From the NCBI RefSeq assembly GCF_014337155.1, contig NZ_CP060632.1, forward strand, positions 2,115,001 through 2,179,000: a stretch of 64,000 nt of DNA, read 5' to 3'. Below the pieces are notes generated by a model, which made no database searches, had not been told where the DNA came from, and saw nothing but the letters and a program-made list of their open reading frames with translations. Position numbers and translations under genes: made by a program. This document shows, piece by piece, positions 56,165 to 64,000 of the stretch; within the stretch, counting starts at the first letter, position 1, and every line of letters begins with the position of its first letter. Source of the DNA: Wujia chipingensis (GTDB lineage: Bacteria > Bacillota > Clostridia > Lachnospirales > Lachnospiraceae).

Positions 56165-56260
56165 GAGTTTCTACCTCCGCAATACTTTAACATTTTAAAG
56201 TATTATAACAAATGGTTTGGATTCCGTAAAGTTTATTTTCCTATTTCTAACGGACTCTTC

Positions 56261-56444
56261 CAACGGACGCAGGCATATCGGACAATGGTTCCAATCCGGG
56301 GCCGCTTCCGCTTAGTTGCTCCTTCTTGGAATCCATTTGTCCGATATGCCTGCTGGGTGTTGATATGATTATTATGTTAGTAATGTATCCCAAAGCATAT
56401 ATTTAATTATTTCCCACCTGTGTTGATATAATTATGTTTGTAAT
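56261..56444. repeat. Element C: long hairpin with 31-nt loop and downstream direct repeats
   Basis: In the 310-bp gap between the amylase and vWA genes, 56269-56294 and 56326-56353 pair over about 26 bp (GCAGGCATATCGGACA with TGTCCGATATGCCTGC exactly), closing a 31-nt GC-rich loop. The design resembles families A and B but the core sequence is different. Next to it two imperfect direct repeats start TGTTGATAT (56358-56384 and 56421-56444). No T tract and no ORF are seen. Confidence 0.75.
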
Positions 56445-56474
56445 ATCTTTCTCTATATGATTTGAAACCGTCAA

Positions 56475-58187
56475 TTATTCTACTATATCCTCGGAGAATC
56501 CAGGCTGCTTCTCTCCATAGTTTCTCACCAAACTTAGATATTCCTTCTTGTATTCATCCGATCCGGCTGCATAACTGGCAAGCGTGTACACCATGCCAAG
56601 GTCTGCACTGCCGGAATATTCGCTGTCTTTCAAGAGCATTCCGAAGGCGGCGACGCTGGCTGCAAAGCGCAGGTTATCAGAGCCGTCTTTGTTGTAGTTT
56701 TCTGTCTTGCATGGGTAGGATTCCAATTTGCTCTCCTCGCCGTCCGGCTCTTTGTAGCGAATATTGACGGTAAATAATTCATCGGTGTAATCTTCGGTTC
56801 CACAGGTTACAACCTGCGCGGCTTCGCCGTATTTTAAGTCTGTCTTCGGAAGCTCCATCTCCGAATCAACCGGAATGATCTCATAAAGCGCAGTCACGCT
56901 GTGTCCGGCTCCCATCTCGCCGCCGTCCTTTGTATCATCTGCGAAATCCTCTGCCGCCATCACACGGTTTTCATATCCGATCAATCGGTAGCCTTTCACC
57001 TGCGCCGGATTGAATTCCACCTGCAGCTTCACATCCTTTGCAACCGTCACCATATTGGCTCCAAGCTCATCGACCAATGCTTTCTTCGCCTCAAACATCG
57101 AGTCAATATACGCATAGTTTCCATTTCCCTTGTCCGCAAGCAGCTCCAGTTTGTTGTCCTTGTAATTGCCATAGCCGACGCCAAAAGTGCTTAAGAATAC
57201 ACCGCTATCCTTCTTCTCGGTAATCAGCTTCTCCAACTGTCCCTCACTGGTCAGCCCGACATTTAAGTCTCCATCGGTACAGAGAATCACGCGGTTGTTT
57301 CCACCCTTGATGAAATATTTCTGAGCAAGTGCATACGCTGTCTCAATCCCCGCGCTGCCATTTGTACTTCCATACGCTTCCAAACCTTCAATCGCAGAGG
57401 AGATTTCATGATAGTCGTCTCCGCTTACACCCTGCAGGACAACCTCGTCCGAACCAGCATATGTCACGATAGATACCCGATCTTTCTCGGTCAGATTCTC
57501 TGCCAGCATGGTAAGAGCCTGCTGCACAAGCGGCAGCTTATTATCGTCAAACATCGAACCGGACACGTCGATCAGAAACACGAGGTTGGACGCCGGTGCC
57601 TCCTTGAAATCGATTGCCTGCGTATTCATGGCAACTAAGGCAAGCTTTGTATCCTTATTCCACGGACAATCCGCATACTCGGTATACACGGCGAATTTTT
57701 CATTGCCTTTCGGGAGCGGATAATCATAATGGAAATAATTGAGCATTTCCTCGATACGCACCATCGACGGATCAATGTCGTAGCCATTTTCGATTGCACT
57801 CCGGATCTGTGTATAGCTTGCTGTATCCACGTCGGCGGCAAAAGTCGAAAGTGGTGAGGTCTGCACGTTCATCCATGGATTTTCGTCTGTGTAGGAATAT
57901 TCGTTTGTATTCCACTCTTCTGTATCCGGGCATTGGAGAGAGTCATCATAAAAACCGGATTCGCAATCTGCTGTCGCCATATTGGCTGCAGATTCCTGTA
58001 TAATTCCGTCCACCTGCATTTCATTATCTTCCTCTGCCACATCACCGGAAGGAACTGTATCTTCTCCCGTAACTGTTACGTCTGTCTTTCCTGTCTGCGT
58101 TTCATCTGCTTCTTTTTTGTTCCCGCATCCACATACAGTCACCGCCATACAGATGCTTAACGCCATTGCTAAAATTCGTTTTCTCAT
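56475..58187 (-). CDS. Von Willebrand factor A domain lipoprotein (YfbK-like)
   Basis: This 570-residue protein begins with a lipoprotein signal (lipobox VCGC, Cys21) and a low-complexity acidic linker. The YfbK-type N-terminal domain (STFAADVDTASY near 115-126) precedes a vWA domain with MIDAS motif D207-V-S209-G-S211 and a C-terminal DUF3520-like region. It is expected outside the membrane and to bind a partner through a divalent cation. It follows an ECF sigma/anti-sigma pair and may belong to that stress response. Its ribosome site is buried in a 22-bp hairpin (58192-58258). Confidence 0.93.
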   Translation of the reverse strand: MRKRILAMALSICMAVTVCGCGNKKEADETQTGKTDVTVTGEDTVPSGDVAEEDNEMQVDGIIQESAANMATADCESGFYDDSLQCPDTEEWNTNEYSYTDENPWMNVQTSPLSTFAADVDTASYTQIRSAIENGYDIDPSMVRIEEMLNYFHYDYPLPKGNEKFAVYTEYADCPWNKDTKLALVAMNTQAIDFKEAPASNLVFLIDVSGSMFDDNKLPLVQQALTMLAENLTEKDRVSIVTYAGSDEVVLQGVSGDDYHEISSAIEGLEAYGSTNGSAGIETAYALAQKYFIKGGNNRVILCTDGDLNVGLTSEGQLEKLITEKKDSGVFLSTFGVGYGNYKDNKLELLADKGNGNYAYIDSMFEAKKALVDELGANMVTVAKDVKLQVEFNPAQVKGYRLIGYENRVMAAEDFADDTKDGGEMGAGHSVTALYEIIPVDSEMELPKTDLKYGEAAQVVTCGTEDYTDELFTVNIRYKEPDGEESKLESYPCKTENYNKDGSDNLRFAASVAAFGMLLKDSEYSGSADLGMVYTLASYAAGSDEYKKEYLSLVRNYGEKQPGFSEDIVE

Positions 58188-58191
58188 AAAA

Positions 58192-58258
58192 AATCCTCCT
58201 TCGATCTTATATACATCTTTGTTTTCAAAAGCCTCTATATAAGATACGAAGGAGGATT
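58192..58258 (-). promoter_or_regulatory. Terminator-like hairpin enclosing the ribosome site of the vWA gene
   Basis: 58192-58213 pairs with 58236-58258 (22 bp, one bulge). On the minus strand the 3' arm contains the AAGGAGG ribosome site (58195-58201), seven bases before the ATG, and is followed by TTTTTT. It could end transcription from the anti-sigma gene, block translation of the vWA gene, or both. Confidence 0.75.
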
Positions 58259-58276
58259 CCTTTTTTATGGTACTTT

Positions 58277-58918
58277 TTAATTTTTTATTTTATAAATCGT
58301 AGTTTCGTCCTCGATTTGTAAATACTTACCATCATAAACCGTAAAACTGATAAATGGCTTATACTGTATCAGTACCTGATAGCGGACTGCTGACTCGCTT
58401 GCTATTGCATCGGGCGTTATGTCCTCACAGATTGTTGCACTCTGCAGTGATTCGCACAATGACCAGAGTTCATCCTCCGACATGCGCATCTGCTTTCCTG
58501 CCCCACTGCCATCTTCCGTGTTGCAAAACACTATGACAGAATCGAGTTCCAGCATCTCCTGCAGAATCCATGGCTTTTCTTTCTCCGGATATCGTTCGAT
58601 ATCCGTATCTGCCACATTCTTTTCTCCCAGCAGACGCGTTCCGCCTGTGTCAGCTCCGATGATCCAGCGGCCGTCTGCCCTCCCTGTCTGCCTGGAGGTG
58701 CCCATTACCGCATAGATCAAGCAGCCACCACTCACAAGGAACAGCACACAGGCTACAACCAACCACCGGGAGAATTGCCCTCTTCCATAGTTTCGTTTCC
58801 TGGGGCGTTCTCCCTGCATTTCCGCATACAGTTGCCGTTTCAGGCGTTCCTGCATGTCCGGTGCGGGTGCAATCGAATCAGCATACGCTTGATATATCTT
58901 CTTCATGTTCTCAGACAT
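58277..58918 (-). CDS. Putative anti-sigma factor, single membrane helix
   Basis: This 213-residue protein has a cytoplasmic basic N-terminus (residues 1-50, DMQERLKRQLYAEM), one membrane helix (residues 52-72) and an extracytoplasmic C-terminal domain of about 140 residues. Sequence family not recognised. It overlaps the 3' end of the ECF sigma gene by eight bases, the classical arrangement of a sigma and its membrane anti-sigma. ATG 58918 is preferred to 58924 because the AAGGAGG site needs the six-base spacing. Confidence 0.75.
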   Translation of the reverse strand: MSENMKKIYQAYADSIAPAPDMQERLKRQLYAEMQGERPRKRNYGRGQFSRWLVVACVLFLVSGGCLIYAVMGTSRQTGRADGRWIIGADTGGTRLLGEKNVADTDIERYPEKEKPWILQEMLELDSVIVFCNTEDGSGAGKQMRMSEDELWSLCESLQSATICEDITPDAIASESAVRYQVLIQYKPFISFTVYDGKYLQIEDETTIYKIKN

Positions 58919-59390
58919 AGTCATCCTCCTTCAATTCGTCCCTGAGCATCTTTCTCCCCCTGCTCAAAAGCGACTTCACTGTTCCCTCCGTACTTTTTGT
59001 CACATGTGCAATCTCCTTTACCGATAGCTCTTCATAGTAATAAAGAAACATTGGCAGTCGATAGCGCTCCGGAAGCTTCTCTACCTTTTCTTTCAATACC
59101 GGCAGGTCTGACGCCTCGTACGAAGGTTCTGTTACATCATCTAAGGCAACCGTATGTCTTCGCCACGCACTTGTCACATTTGATTTAATTGTATTTACTG
59201 TCACTCTGATTAGCCACATCTTTCGATGTTCTTCATCCCGGAAGGTTTTGTCCGCTTTCAGATATTTGAGCAAAACCTCCTGGGTGATATCCTCTGCATC
59301 GGCGACATTCTGCATCCGCGTATATGCGATGCGGTAGATCATCGATGCATACATCTCAACAAGTTGTGCAATCCCTGCATGGTCTTCCAA
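58911..59390 (-). CDS. ECF-type RNA polymerase sigma factor
   Basis: This 159-residue sigma-70 protein has only regions 2 (DAEDITQEVLLKYL near residue 32) and 4 (LSVKEIAHVTKSTEGTVKSL near residue 125). The start is TTG at 59390, seven bases behind GGAGG; no ATG nearby gives a full region 2. It precedes the membrane anti-sigma and the vWA lipoprotein gene and follows the 465-residue membrane protein gene by 23 bp. The module would respond to a cell-envelope signal. Confidence 0.93.
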   Translation of the reverse strand: MEDHAGIAQLVEMYASMIYRIAYTRMQNVADAEDITQEVLLKYLKADKTFRDEEHRKMWLIRVTVNTIKSNVTSAWRRHTVALDDVTEPSYEASDLPVLKEKVEKLPERYRLPMFLYYYEELSVKEIAHVTKSTEGTVKSLLSRGRKMLRDELKEDDYV

Positions 59391-59413
59391 CTTGATTCCT
59401 CCATGAAACGATT

Positions 59414-60811
59414 TTAGTTGTAATTCTCCATATCGAACTTCGTGAGCACACCGTCCTGGAATGTGAATTCCACGCTGCTTGCGTATGCATCATCATTTTC
59501 TTCGTATGTCAGTGTCATGTAATCACTCGTATCGCTCGTATAACTATCGGTCGGCTCGCCCATGACCGCCTTTACCTCATCCGGTGTCATGCCAAAAGTG
59601 ATGCCATTTCCAAGTGCTGCATCATACTTGTTATCAAAATCATCACGGCTAAGCTCGATTCCAAGAATCTCACAATCCGGAACCTTCTTTGTTCCGCCAC
59701 CGGTAAAGTTCTTGAAACGGATATACATATCTGACTCATCGGCAGCCTCTGCACGGGCGCTCATCGAATACTGATTGTCTTCGAGTTCCTCCTCGAGGTA
59801 ATCATCTTCAATGGAATAACCCATTGCTAAGATATCGTCATAGGTAAGTGTTGCAAGGTTATAAGGTTTTCCAAGCATTGTAAACTGCATATTCTCCCAG
59901 TCAAAGCCATCTGCATTTACCGGTGTTGTGCTGACTGCACTCTCGGTTGTTGCTTCAGTCGTCTCTTCCTCTGTTACCTCTTCTGTATCTTCCTCTGTAT
60001 CTTCTGTGTCAGCTGCTACAAGTGTGTTTTCCTTCTGTGTAGACTCTGCGTAGATCACATACCATTTACCATCATCTTCAATCAGGTAAATCTGCTCAGC
60101 CAGTACCATCTTCCCGTTGGAACCAGAGTATGTCTCCTCTGTGTCCACTTCATACATGGTGTCTGCATCCAGAGATAAACTATATGCCGCATTGACGATA
60201 TCCAGTGTGCTCTGTCTCTTGGAATCTGATACCTTCTCTGCGTCAGATGCTGTATATGCAAATGAGTATCCGCCAAATACAGTATCATAATGATTCCAGA
60301 ATTCATCTTCGGATGATACACCATTCGATGTGTAGAAATTGTCCGCTACACTGGACTGGAGATCCGGATAATATGCATCTACGATTGCATCCATATCCCG
60401 GTTCTTCATACCTTCGCAGAAATCCACAACTGTCTGCTTCGCCGCTTCTGCATCCTTACTGCTTCCTTTTCCATCCTTCTTGCCAAACTTCATAAATGCG
60501 AAGATGCCACCACCGATCAATACTACCGCTAAAATGATCAAGCCGACGATCAGTCCGGTTTTCTTTTTCTTTGGCGGCTGATTCCCACCGGCTGGCTGCT
60601 GTGGCATGCCGTATCCCGGCTGCACGTTCTGTCCCGGCATTCCTGCCTGCATACCCGGCTGCACTCCCTGCCCCGGCATTCCATAGCCCTGCTGTGGTGT
60701 CTGGCCTGGTGTACCATAGCCAGGCTGTGGTGTCTGTCCCGGCATTCCTGCCTGCATATTCGGCTGTGGCATTCCATAGCCATTTGGTTGTTGGTTCTGA
60801 TTGTTGTCCAT
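59414..60811 (-). CDS. Membrane protein with Gly/Pro/Gln repeats and extracytoplasmic domains
   Basis: This 465-residue protein has a repetitive N-terminus (residues 10-75, units like GMPGQxxQPGYG), a KKKK stop and one membrane helix (residues 86-107). Then follows an alpha/beta domain of DUF4878 type (residues 120-270), an acidic Thr/Glu linker and a C-terminal domain (residues 305-465, GITFGMTPDEVKAVMGEPT resembling the SmpA/BamE-like fold). The repeats face the cytoplasm if the Lys cluster is cytoplasmic. Function unknown. It lies between two ECF modules. Confidence 0.85.
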   Translation of the reverse strand: MDNNQNQQPNGYGMPQPNMQAGMPGQTPQPGYGTPGQTPQQGYGMPGQGVQPGMQAGMPGQNVQPGYGMPQQPAGGNQPPKKKKTGLIVGLIILAVVLIGGGIFAFMKFGKKDGKGSSKDAEAAKQTVVDFCEGMKNRDMDAIVDAYYPDLQSSVADNFYTSNGVSSEDEFWNHYDTVFGGYSFAYTASDAEKVSDSKRQSTLDIVNAAYSLSLDADTMYEVDTEETYSGSNGKMVLAEQIYLIEDDGKWYVIYAESTQKENTLVAADTEDTEEDTEEVTEEETTEATTESAVSTTPVNADGFDWENMQFTMLGKPYNLATLTYDDILAMGYSIEDDYLEEELEDNQYSMSARAEAADESDMYIRFKNFTGGGTKKVPDCEILGIELSRDDFDNKYDAALGNGITFGMTPDEVKAVMGEPTDSYTSDTSDYMTLTYEENDDAYASSVEFTFQDGVLTKFDMENYN

Positions 60812-60922
60812 TCTCTGTCCTCCTTAATTATCTCCCCGCACCGGACATAGTTTTACCCGGCGGGAACTCTTTTGCTCCATATATAACACTCTATATCCGG
60901 TAAAAAGGTTGCATGAAATTCA

Positions 60923-61747
60923 TCATTTTTTTATTTCTTTCATTTTCTGTAATTCAGTCATAAGATCTGCAACGGTCTTTCCTTCCGTATTTTCTGCTTC
61001 ATAATAAACATTTGCAACACTCGATCCATCCTGCAGTTTCAGTTCCATCAGGTAATATGGCATGTCAGATTTTATCATATCCACCGGTTTCCAGTCCAGT
61101 ACCTGATACGTTTCTAGCAAAAACTGTACCTTGTCGATCGCACCGTCTGTATCTTCGCTGTCAAACTGCTGAACGATTTTTCCCTGTGCATCATACTGCG
61201 TGAGAATCACCTGTGTGATTGTCTGATAGCTCATCTGATTATTTCCATCATTACGTTCTTCGGAAGCCTGGTTTCCTGATTGATTTGCAGCTATCGCCGC
61301 ATCCGTCTGTGCCTCCGTCGCTCCATTGCCATCCATATGGTTCACGCTCGCATCTGCGCTTTCCTGAATTTCGCTGTCTGCCTGCACTGTCTGATCTGCA
61401 ATGTTCGGCAGTGCACTATCTGCCGCCGCTGCCTCATCTGCCATTTCATCCTTGCCAGCCTCTGTCACATGCATATCTGCTGCCGTTTCTGTTTTCATTT
61501 CCTTCATATTTGATTTACGCATCGAACTGATACCTACCGGCACCACAATGATCACGATCAGAATTGCTGCTGCCACCAGTACAAACTGTCTGGTTCTTCT
61601 CTTTTTCCGAGCTGTTTTCTGCTTTGTTACTTCCTCCTCAAAACCCGCATCGATCCGGCTCCACAGATCCGGCATGTCCTGCATATCCTGTGTGCGAAGT
61701 GCCTGATATGCTTTTTCTTCTTCGGTTAATTTATTCTGTTGTTCCAT
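60923..61747 (-). CDS. Putative anti-sigma factor with single membrane helix
   Basis: This 274-residue protein has a cytoplasmic N-terminus (residues 1-60, LWSRIDAGFEEEV), one membrane helix (about residues 63-82), a low-complexity Ala/Asp/Glu-rich stretch (residues 90-170) and a C-terminal extracytoplasmic domain (LILTQYD...VLDWKPVDMI). The start overlaps the sigma gene end by 17 bases, which indicates coupled synthesis of a sigma/anti-sigma pair. No family name can be given. Confidence 0.75.
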   Translation of the reverse strand: MEQQNKLTEEEKAYQALRTQDMQDMPDLWSRIDAGFEEEVTKQKTARKKRRTRQFVLVAAAILIVIIVVPVGISSMRKSNMKEMKTETAADMHVTEAGKDEMADEAAAADSALPNIADQTVQADSEIQESADASVNHMDGNGATEAQTDAAIAANQSGNQASEERNDGNNQMSYQTITQVILTQYDAQGKIVQQFDSEDTDGAIDKVQFLLETYQVLDWKPVDMIKSDMPYYLMELKLQDGSSVANVYYEAENTEGKTVADLMTELQKMKEIKK

Positions 61748-62300
61748 ACTCTCTCAGACACCTCCTTAATTTCTTGATTCCCTGATTGTACAGCCACGTC
61801 ACCGTGCCAAGCGGCTGTCCTAAAGTCTTTGCGATCTCCCGGAATTTGAGATCTCCAACCAGCTTCAAATCCAGCACTTCCCGTTCCCGGTCGGAAAGCG
61901 TCTGCATTGCCTGCCGCATATCCTCTGCCAATACCACATGTTCTTCGACGGTAGATGCCGTCTCCACCGTCCCGCCTTCTTCTAATTGATCCTGTGGCGC
62001 ATCTTCTGTCTCGTGCAACAGATATTCATGCCCACGCTTCCGCAGCAGATCGATTGCCATATTTCTTGCAATCTGGATCAACCATGCCCGATGCGATGTC
62101 TTCTTCTGATAGGTACCCGCTACCCGGATCAGCTTGATAAAGAATTCCGACGTCACATCTTCCGCGTCCTCCCGGTTCTTTACGACATCGTAGACAATCG
62201 TATAGATGAGCCGCCCATACGCGTCGTAGATGGCACGGAGCATGTCTTTATTTCCTTTTGCAAGACCTTTTATGGCAGCATAAAATTCATGTTCTGTCAT
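61731..62300 (-). CDS. ECF-type RNA polymerase sigma factor
   Basis: This 189-residue sigma factor has region 2 (REDAEDVTSEFFIKLIRVAG near residue 42) and region 4 (LKFREIAKTLGQPLGTVTWL near residue 155). It pairs with the overlapping membrane protein gene. A TATAAT-like box lies upstream (near 62330). It differs clearly from the second ECF factor at 58911-59390, so two independent modules stand side by side. Confidence 0.94.
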   Translation of the reverse strand: MTEHEFYAAIKGLAKGNKDMLRAIYDAYGRLIYTIVYDVVKNREDAEDVTSEFFIKLIRVAGTYQKKTSHRAWLIQIARNMAIDLLRKRGHEYLLHETEDAPQDQLEEGGTVETASTVEEHVVLAEDMRQAMQTLSDREREVLDLKLVGDLKFREIAKTLGQPLGTVTWLYNQGIKKLRRCLREYGTTE

Positions 62301-62411
62301 ATACCTGTCCCCTCATAACCCCTGCTATATATTATACGTTTCTGATTTCGATTTTTATGGTTGATTTTTAATGGAACAACTTCACCAACCATATTTCTAT
62401 GCATTATACTG

Positions 62412-62442
62412 AAAAAAGCGGCAAGACTGTTCATCCTGCCGC
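62412..62442 (-). terminator. Terminator of purC
   Basis: On the minus strand GCGGCA pairs with TGCCGC around a 13-nt loop, followed by six T; 15 bp past the purC stop. Confidence 0.85.
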
Positions 62443-62456
62443 CGCATCATTTTGTC

Positions 62457-63317
62457 TTATAAATCTTTTCCTGTCAACAGCTTGTATGCCTGCAGATATT
62501 TGTCGATGGTCTTATCTACGATATCCTGTGGCAATGTCCAGTTATGACCTTCGTTTGCCTTTAACCAGTCACGTGCAAACTGCTTGTCGAAGGATGGCTG
62601 ACCATGTCCCGGCTCATAGCCTTCGGCTGGCCAGAATCTGGAGCTGTCCGGTGTCAGCATCTCATCGCCGAGTACCATATTGCCGTCCTCGTCCAGACCG
62701 AACTCAAACTTTGTATCTGCAATGATGATACCACGGGAAAGTGCATACTCTGCACACTTCTTGTACAGTGCAATTGTATAATCGCGAAGCTTTGCTGCAT
62801 ACTCTTCTCCCTTGCCTGGGAAATATTTCTCAAGATGTGCTACGCTCTGCTCATAAGAGATATTCTCGTCATGATCGCCAATCTCAGCCTTGGTAGATGG
62901 TGTGTAAATTGGCTCAGGCAGCTTGTCGCTCTCTTTCAAACCTTCTGGAAGCTTGATGCCACAGACAGTACCATTTTCCTTGTAGCTTGCCCAGCCACTA
63001 CCTGTGATATAGCCTCTTACGATACACTCGATTGGAAGCATGTTCAGTTTCCGGCAGAGCATGCTGTTTCCATCAAACTGTGGCTGCTGGAAGAACTCTG
63101 GCATATCCTTTACATCTACGGAAATCATATGGTTTGGAAGGATGTCCTCTGTCATATCAAACCAGAATTTTGACATCTGTGTCAGTACAGTACCCTTCTT
63201 TGTTACCTGATTGTTCAGGATTACATCAAAGCAGCTGATACGGTCTGTTGCAACCATGATCAGGCTGTCTCCGTTGTCGTAGATCTCGCGAACTTTTCCT
63301 TCTTTGATCGGCTTCAT
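62457..63317 (-). CDS. purC: Phosphoribosylaminoimidazole-succinocarboxamide synthase
   Basis: PurC (286 residues) adds aspartate to CAIR with ATP to form SAICAR in purine synthesis. Motifs are GKVREIYD at the start, VRGYITGSGWASY, ADTKFEFG and LGDEMLTPDSSRFW near residue 215. ATG 63317 follows AAAGGAG. It is monocistronic between its own terminator and element B4, well apart from the purF-like gene. Confidence 0.97.
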   Translation of the reverse strand: MKPIKEGKVREIYDNGDSLIMVATDRISCFDVILNNQVTKKGTVLTQMSKFWFDMTEDILPNHMISVDVKDMPEFFQQPQFDGNSMLCRKLNMLPIECIVRGYITGSGWASYKENGTVCGIKLPEGLKESDKLPEPIYTPSTKAEIGDHDENISYEQSVAHLEKYFPGKGEEYAAKLRDYTIALYKKCAEYALSRGIIIADTKFEFGLDEDGNMVLGDEMLTPDSSRFWPAEGYEPGHGQPSFDKQFARDWLKANEGHNWTLPQDIVDKTIDKYLQAYKLLTGKDL

Positions 63318-63354
63318 GTTCTTATCTCCTTTGTCTTTTTTAATGAGTCATCTT

Positions 63355-63548
63355 GTTTTACATATAGTGTCTCTAAAGTTTGCACATAATTACTATTTCT
63401 ACGCAGACGCGCTCCCGCTCACTTCATCACGCAGTGGTACTAAATTCGCGACGCTGAAGCTGTCGCTCATTAAGTGCCAGCGTGCTTCAACGGTCTGCTT
63501 TAGAATTAGTAATTATGCGCAAACTTATATACATTTTATTCGTAAAAC
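63355..63548. repeat. Family B structured intergenic element, copy B4
   Basis: The core (about 63401-63502) matches B1-B3. Arms: GTTTTAC (63355-63361) pairs with GTAAAAC (63542-63548); GTTTGC and ATAATTAC pair with GTAATTAT and GCAAAC (about 63378-63393 with 63509-63526). One arm position is an A/C mismatch on the plus strand that reads G-U on the minus strand. It lies in the 346-bp gap between purC and nrdD. Confidence 0.85.
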
Positions 63549-63603
63549 AAAATTACTCATACATACTAGCACCTTGGCGATGCTTAGGCAAGAGCTATTT
63601 TGC

Positions 63604-63651
63604 AAAAAACAAGGCAGGAACATAAGAAATCGTCTGCGCCTGCCTTTGTTT
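63604..63651 (-). terminator. Terminator of nrdD
   Basis: On the minus strand AAGGCAGG-type arms (63639-63646 with 63611-63618) close a 20-nt loop and are followed by TTGTTTTTT, a few bases past the nrdD stop. Confidence 0.85.
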
Positions 63652-63663
63652 ATTCATATTCTT

Positions 63664-64000
63664 TTACAGGTGAAGTACGCGGTCTTTGATCTCCTGCGTC
63701 CGGCCCTGATTCCAGAACTGTGTTCCGATGTAGCCACAGGTTCTTCGAGCTACAAACAGGTTGTTCTGGTCACGGTTGCCACAGTTCGGGCACTCCCAGA
63801 CGAGCTTGCCGTTCTCGTCGGTCACGATCTTGATCTCACCGTCGTAGCCGCAGATCTCGCAGTAGTCGCTCTTCGTATTTAACTCCGCATATAAAATGTT
63901 ATCATAGATGAATTTCATCACGGAGATAACCGCCTCCACATTGTCCTGCAGGTTCGGTACTTCCACGTAACTGATCGCACCACCCGGGGAAAGCTTCTGG
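63664..64000 (-). CDS. nrdD: Anaerobic ribonucleoside-triphosphate reductase, C-terminal fragment
   Basis: The reverse frame is open across the window edge (QKLSPGGAISYVEVPN at the edge), giving the last 111 residues. The C-terminus has the zinc site CEICGYDG and CPNCGNRD, then the glycyl-radical motif RTCGYIGTQFW (radical on the Gly before Tyr) about 25 residues from the end. This class III enzyme makes deoxynucleotides without oxygen, with the NrdG activase. It implies an anaerobic host. The N-terminus lies outside. Confidence 0.95.
   Translation of the reverse strand, partial: QKLSPGGAISYVEVPNLQDNVEAVISVMKFIYDNILYAELNTKSDYCEICGYDGEIKIVTDENGKLVWECPNCGNRDQNNLFVARRTCGYIGTQFWNQGRTQEIKDRVLHL

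Noticed and set aside
56261..56353. Element C as an intrinsic terminator
   Set aside because: There is no T tract on either strand after the stem, and the loop is long.
37439..63548. Family B as a MITE of a known transposon
   Set aside because: Ends are not shared between copies, no target duplication is evident and no transposase is in the window.

Overview
The window reads as chromosomal DNA of a low-to-mid GC, anaerobic, probably motile member of the Clostridia, most like Lachnospiraceae (Roseburia/Agathobacter type). The signs are the C-terminus of a class III ribonucleotide reductase (NrdD), a tryptophan T-box, a yybP-ykoY riboswitch, a flagellin-methylase homologue and a chemotaxis receptor, AGGAGG ribosome sites with frequent ATGA/GTGA-type overlaps, and no phage or IS genes. 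The assignment is an inference from gene content. No rRNA, tRNA, CRISPR array or transposase was seen. Most genes are on the minus strand.

Layout. 0-9.4 kb: MacB-like ABC transporter, CaCA antiporter behind a manganese-type riboswitch, MATE pump behind a possible attenuator, amidohydrolase (+), cardiolipin synthase and LUD protein. 9.5-20 kb: FliB-like methylase (+), a small redox module (aldo/keto reductase, CMD-cupin, flavodoxin, LysR), methyltransferase, XRE-SdpI protein (+), GNAT, Fe-alcohol dehydrogenase, LOG protein, AraC/GyrI regulator. 20.5-27.9 kb: a complete trpEGDCFBA operon with T-box leader and 3' terminator. 28-34 kb: chemotaxis receptor, then nth, lipase-like hydrolase, B12-activation-like protein, glpK and a small gene. 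34-38.4 kb: TetR and AraC regulators (+), ABC-F, murI. 38.6-45.7 kb: fruR-fruK-fruA-ptsH-ptsI with a second fruK upstream. 45.8-54 kb: MATE-Fur-EamA operon, pheA, YitT, mutY, purF-like gene. 54-64 kb: DUF378 (+), YerC, cytoplasmic alpha-amylase, two ECF sigma/anti-sigma modules with a vWA lipoprotein, purC and nrdD (partial).

The most unusual content is not protein coding. Two families of intergenic elements recur: family A (2 copies, about 262 bp) and family B (4 copies, about 147-211 bp). Each has a strongly conserved 70-115 bp core placed between two long arms. The arms are complementary to each other within a copy but largely unrelated in sequence between copies. Paired substitutions in core and arms point to selection for folding. 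A third element of the same design (C) lies near 56.3 kb. They sit between co-directional genes, including inside the trp and fru-pts gene sets. Other points of interest are a 16-bp inverted repeat shared by three promoters, an HPr whose residue 46 is Arg instead of Ser, a PurF-like protein without its N-terminal Cys, a Fur-family protein without the usual His ligands, and a hairpin that buries a ribosome-binding site.
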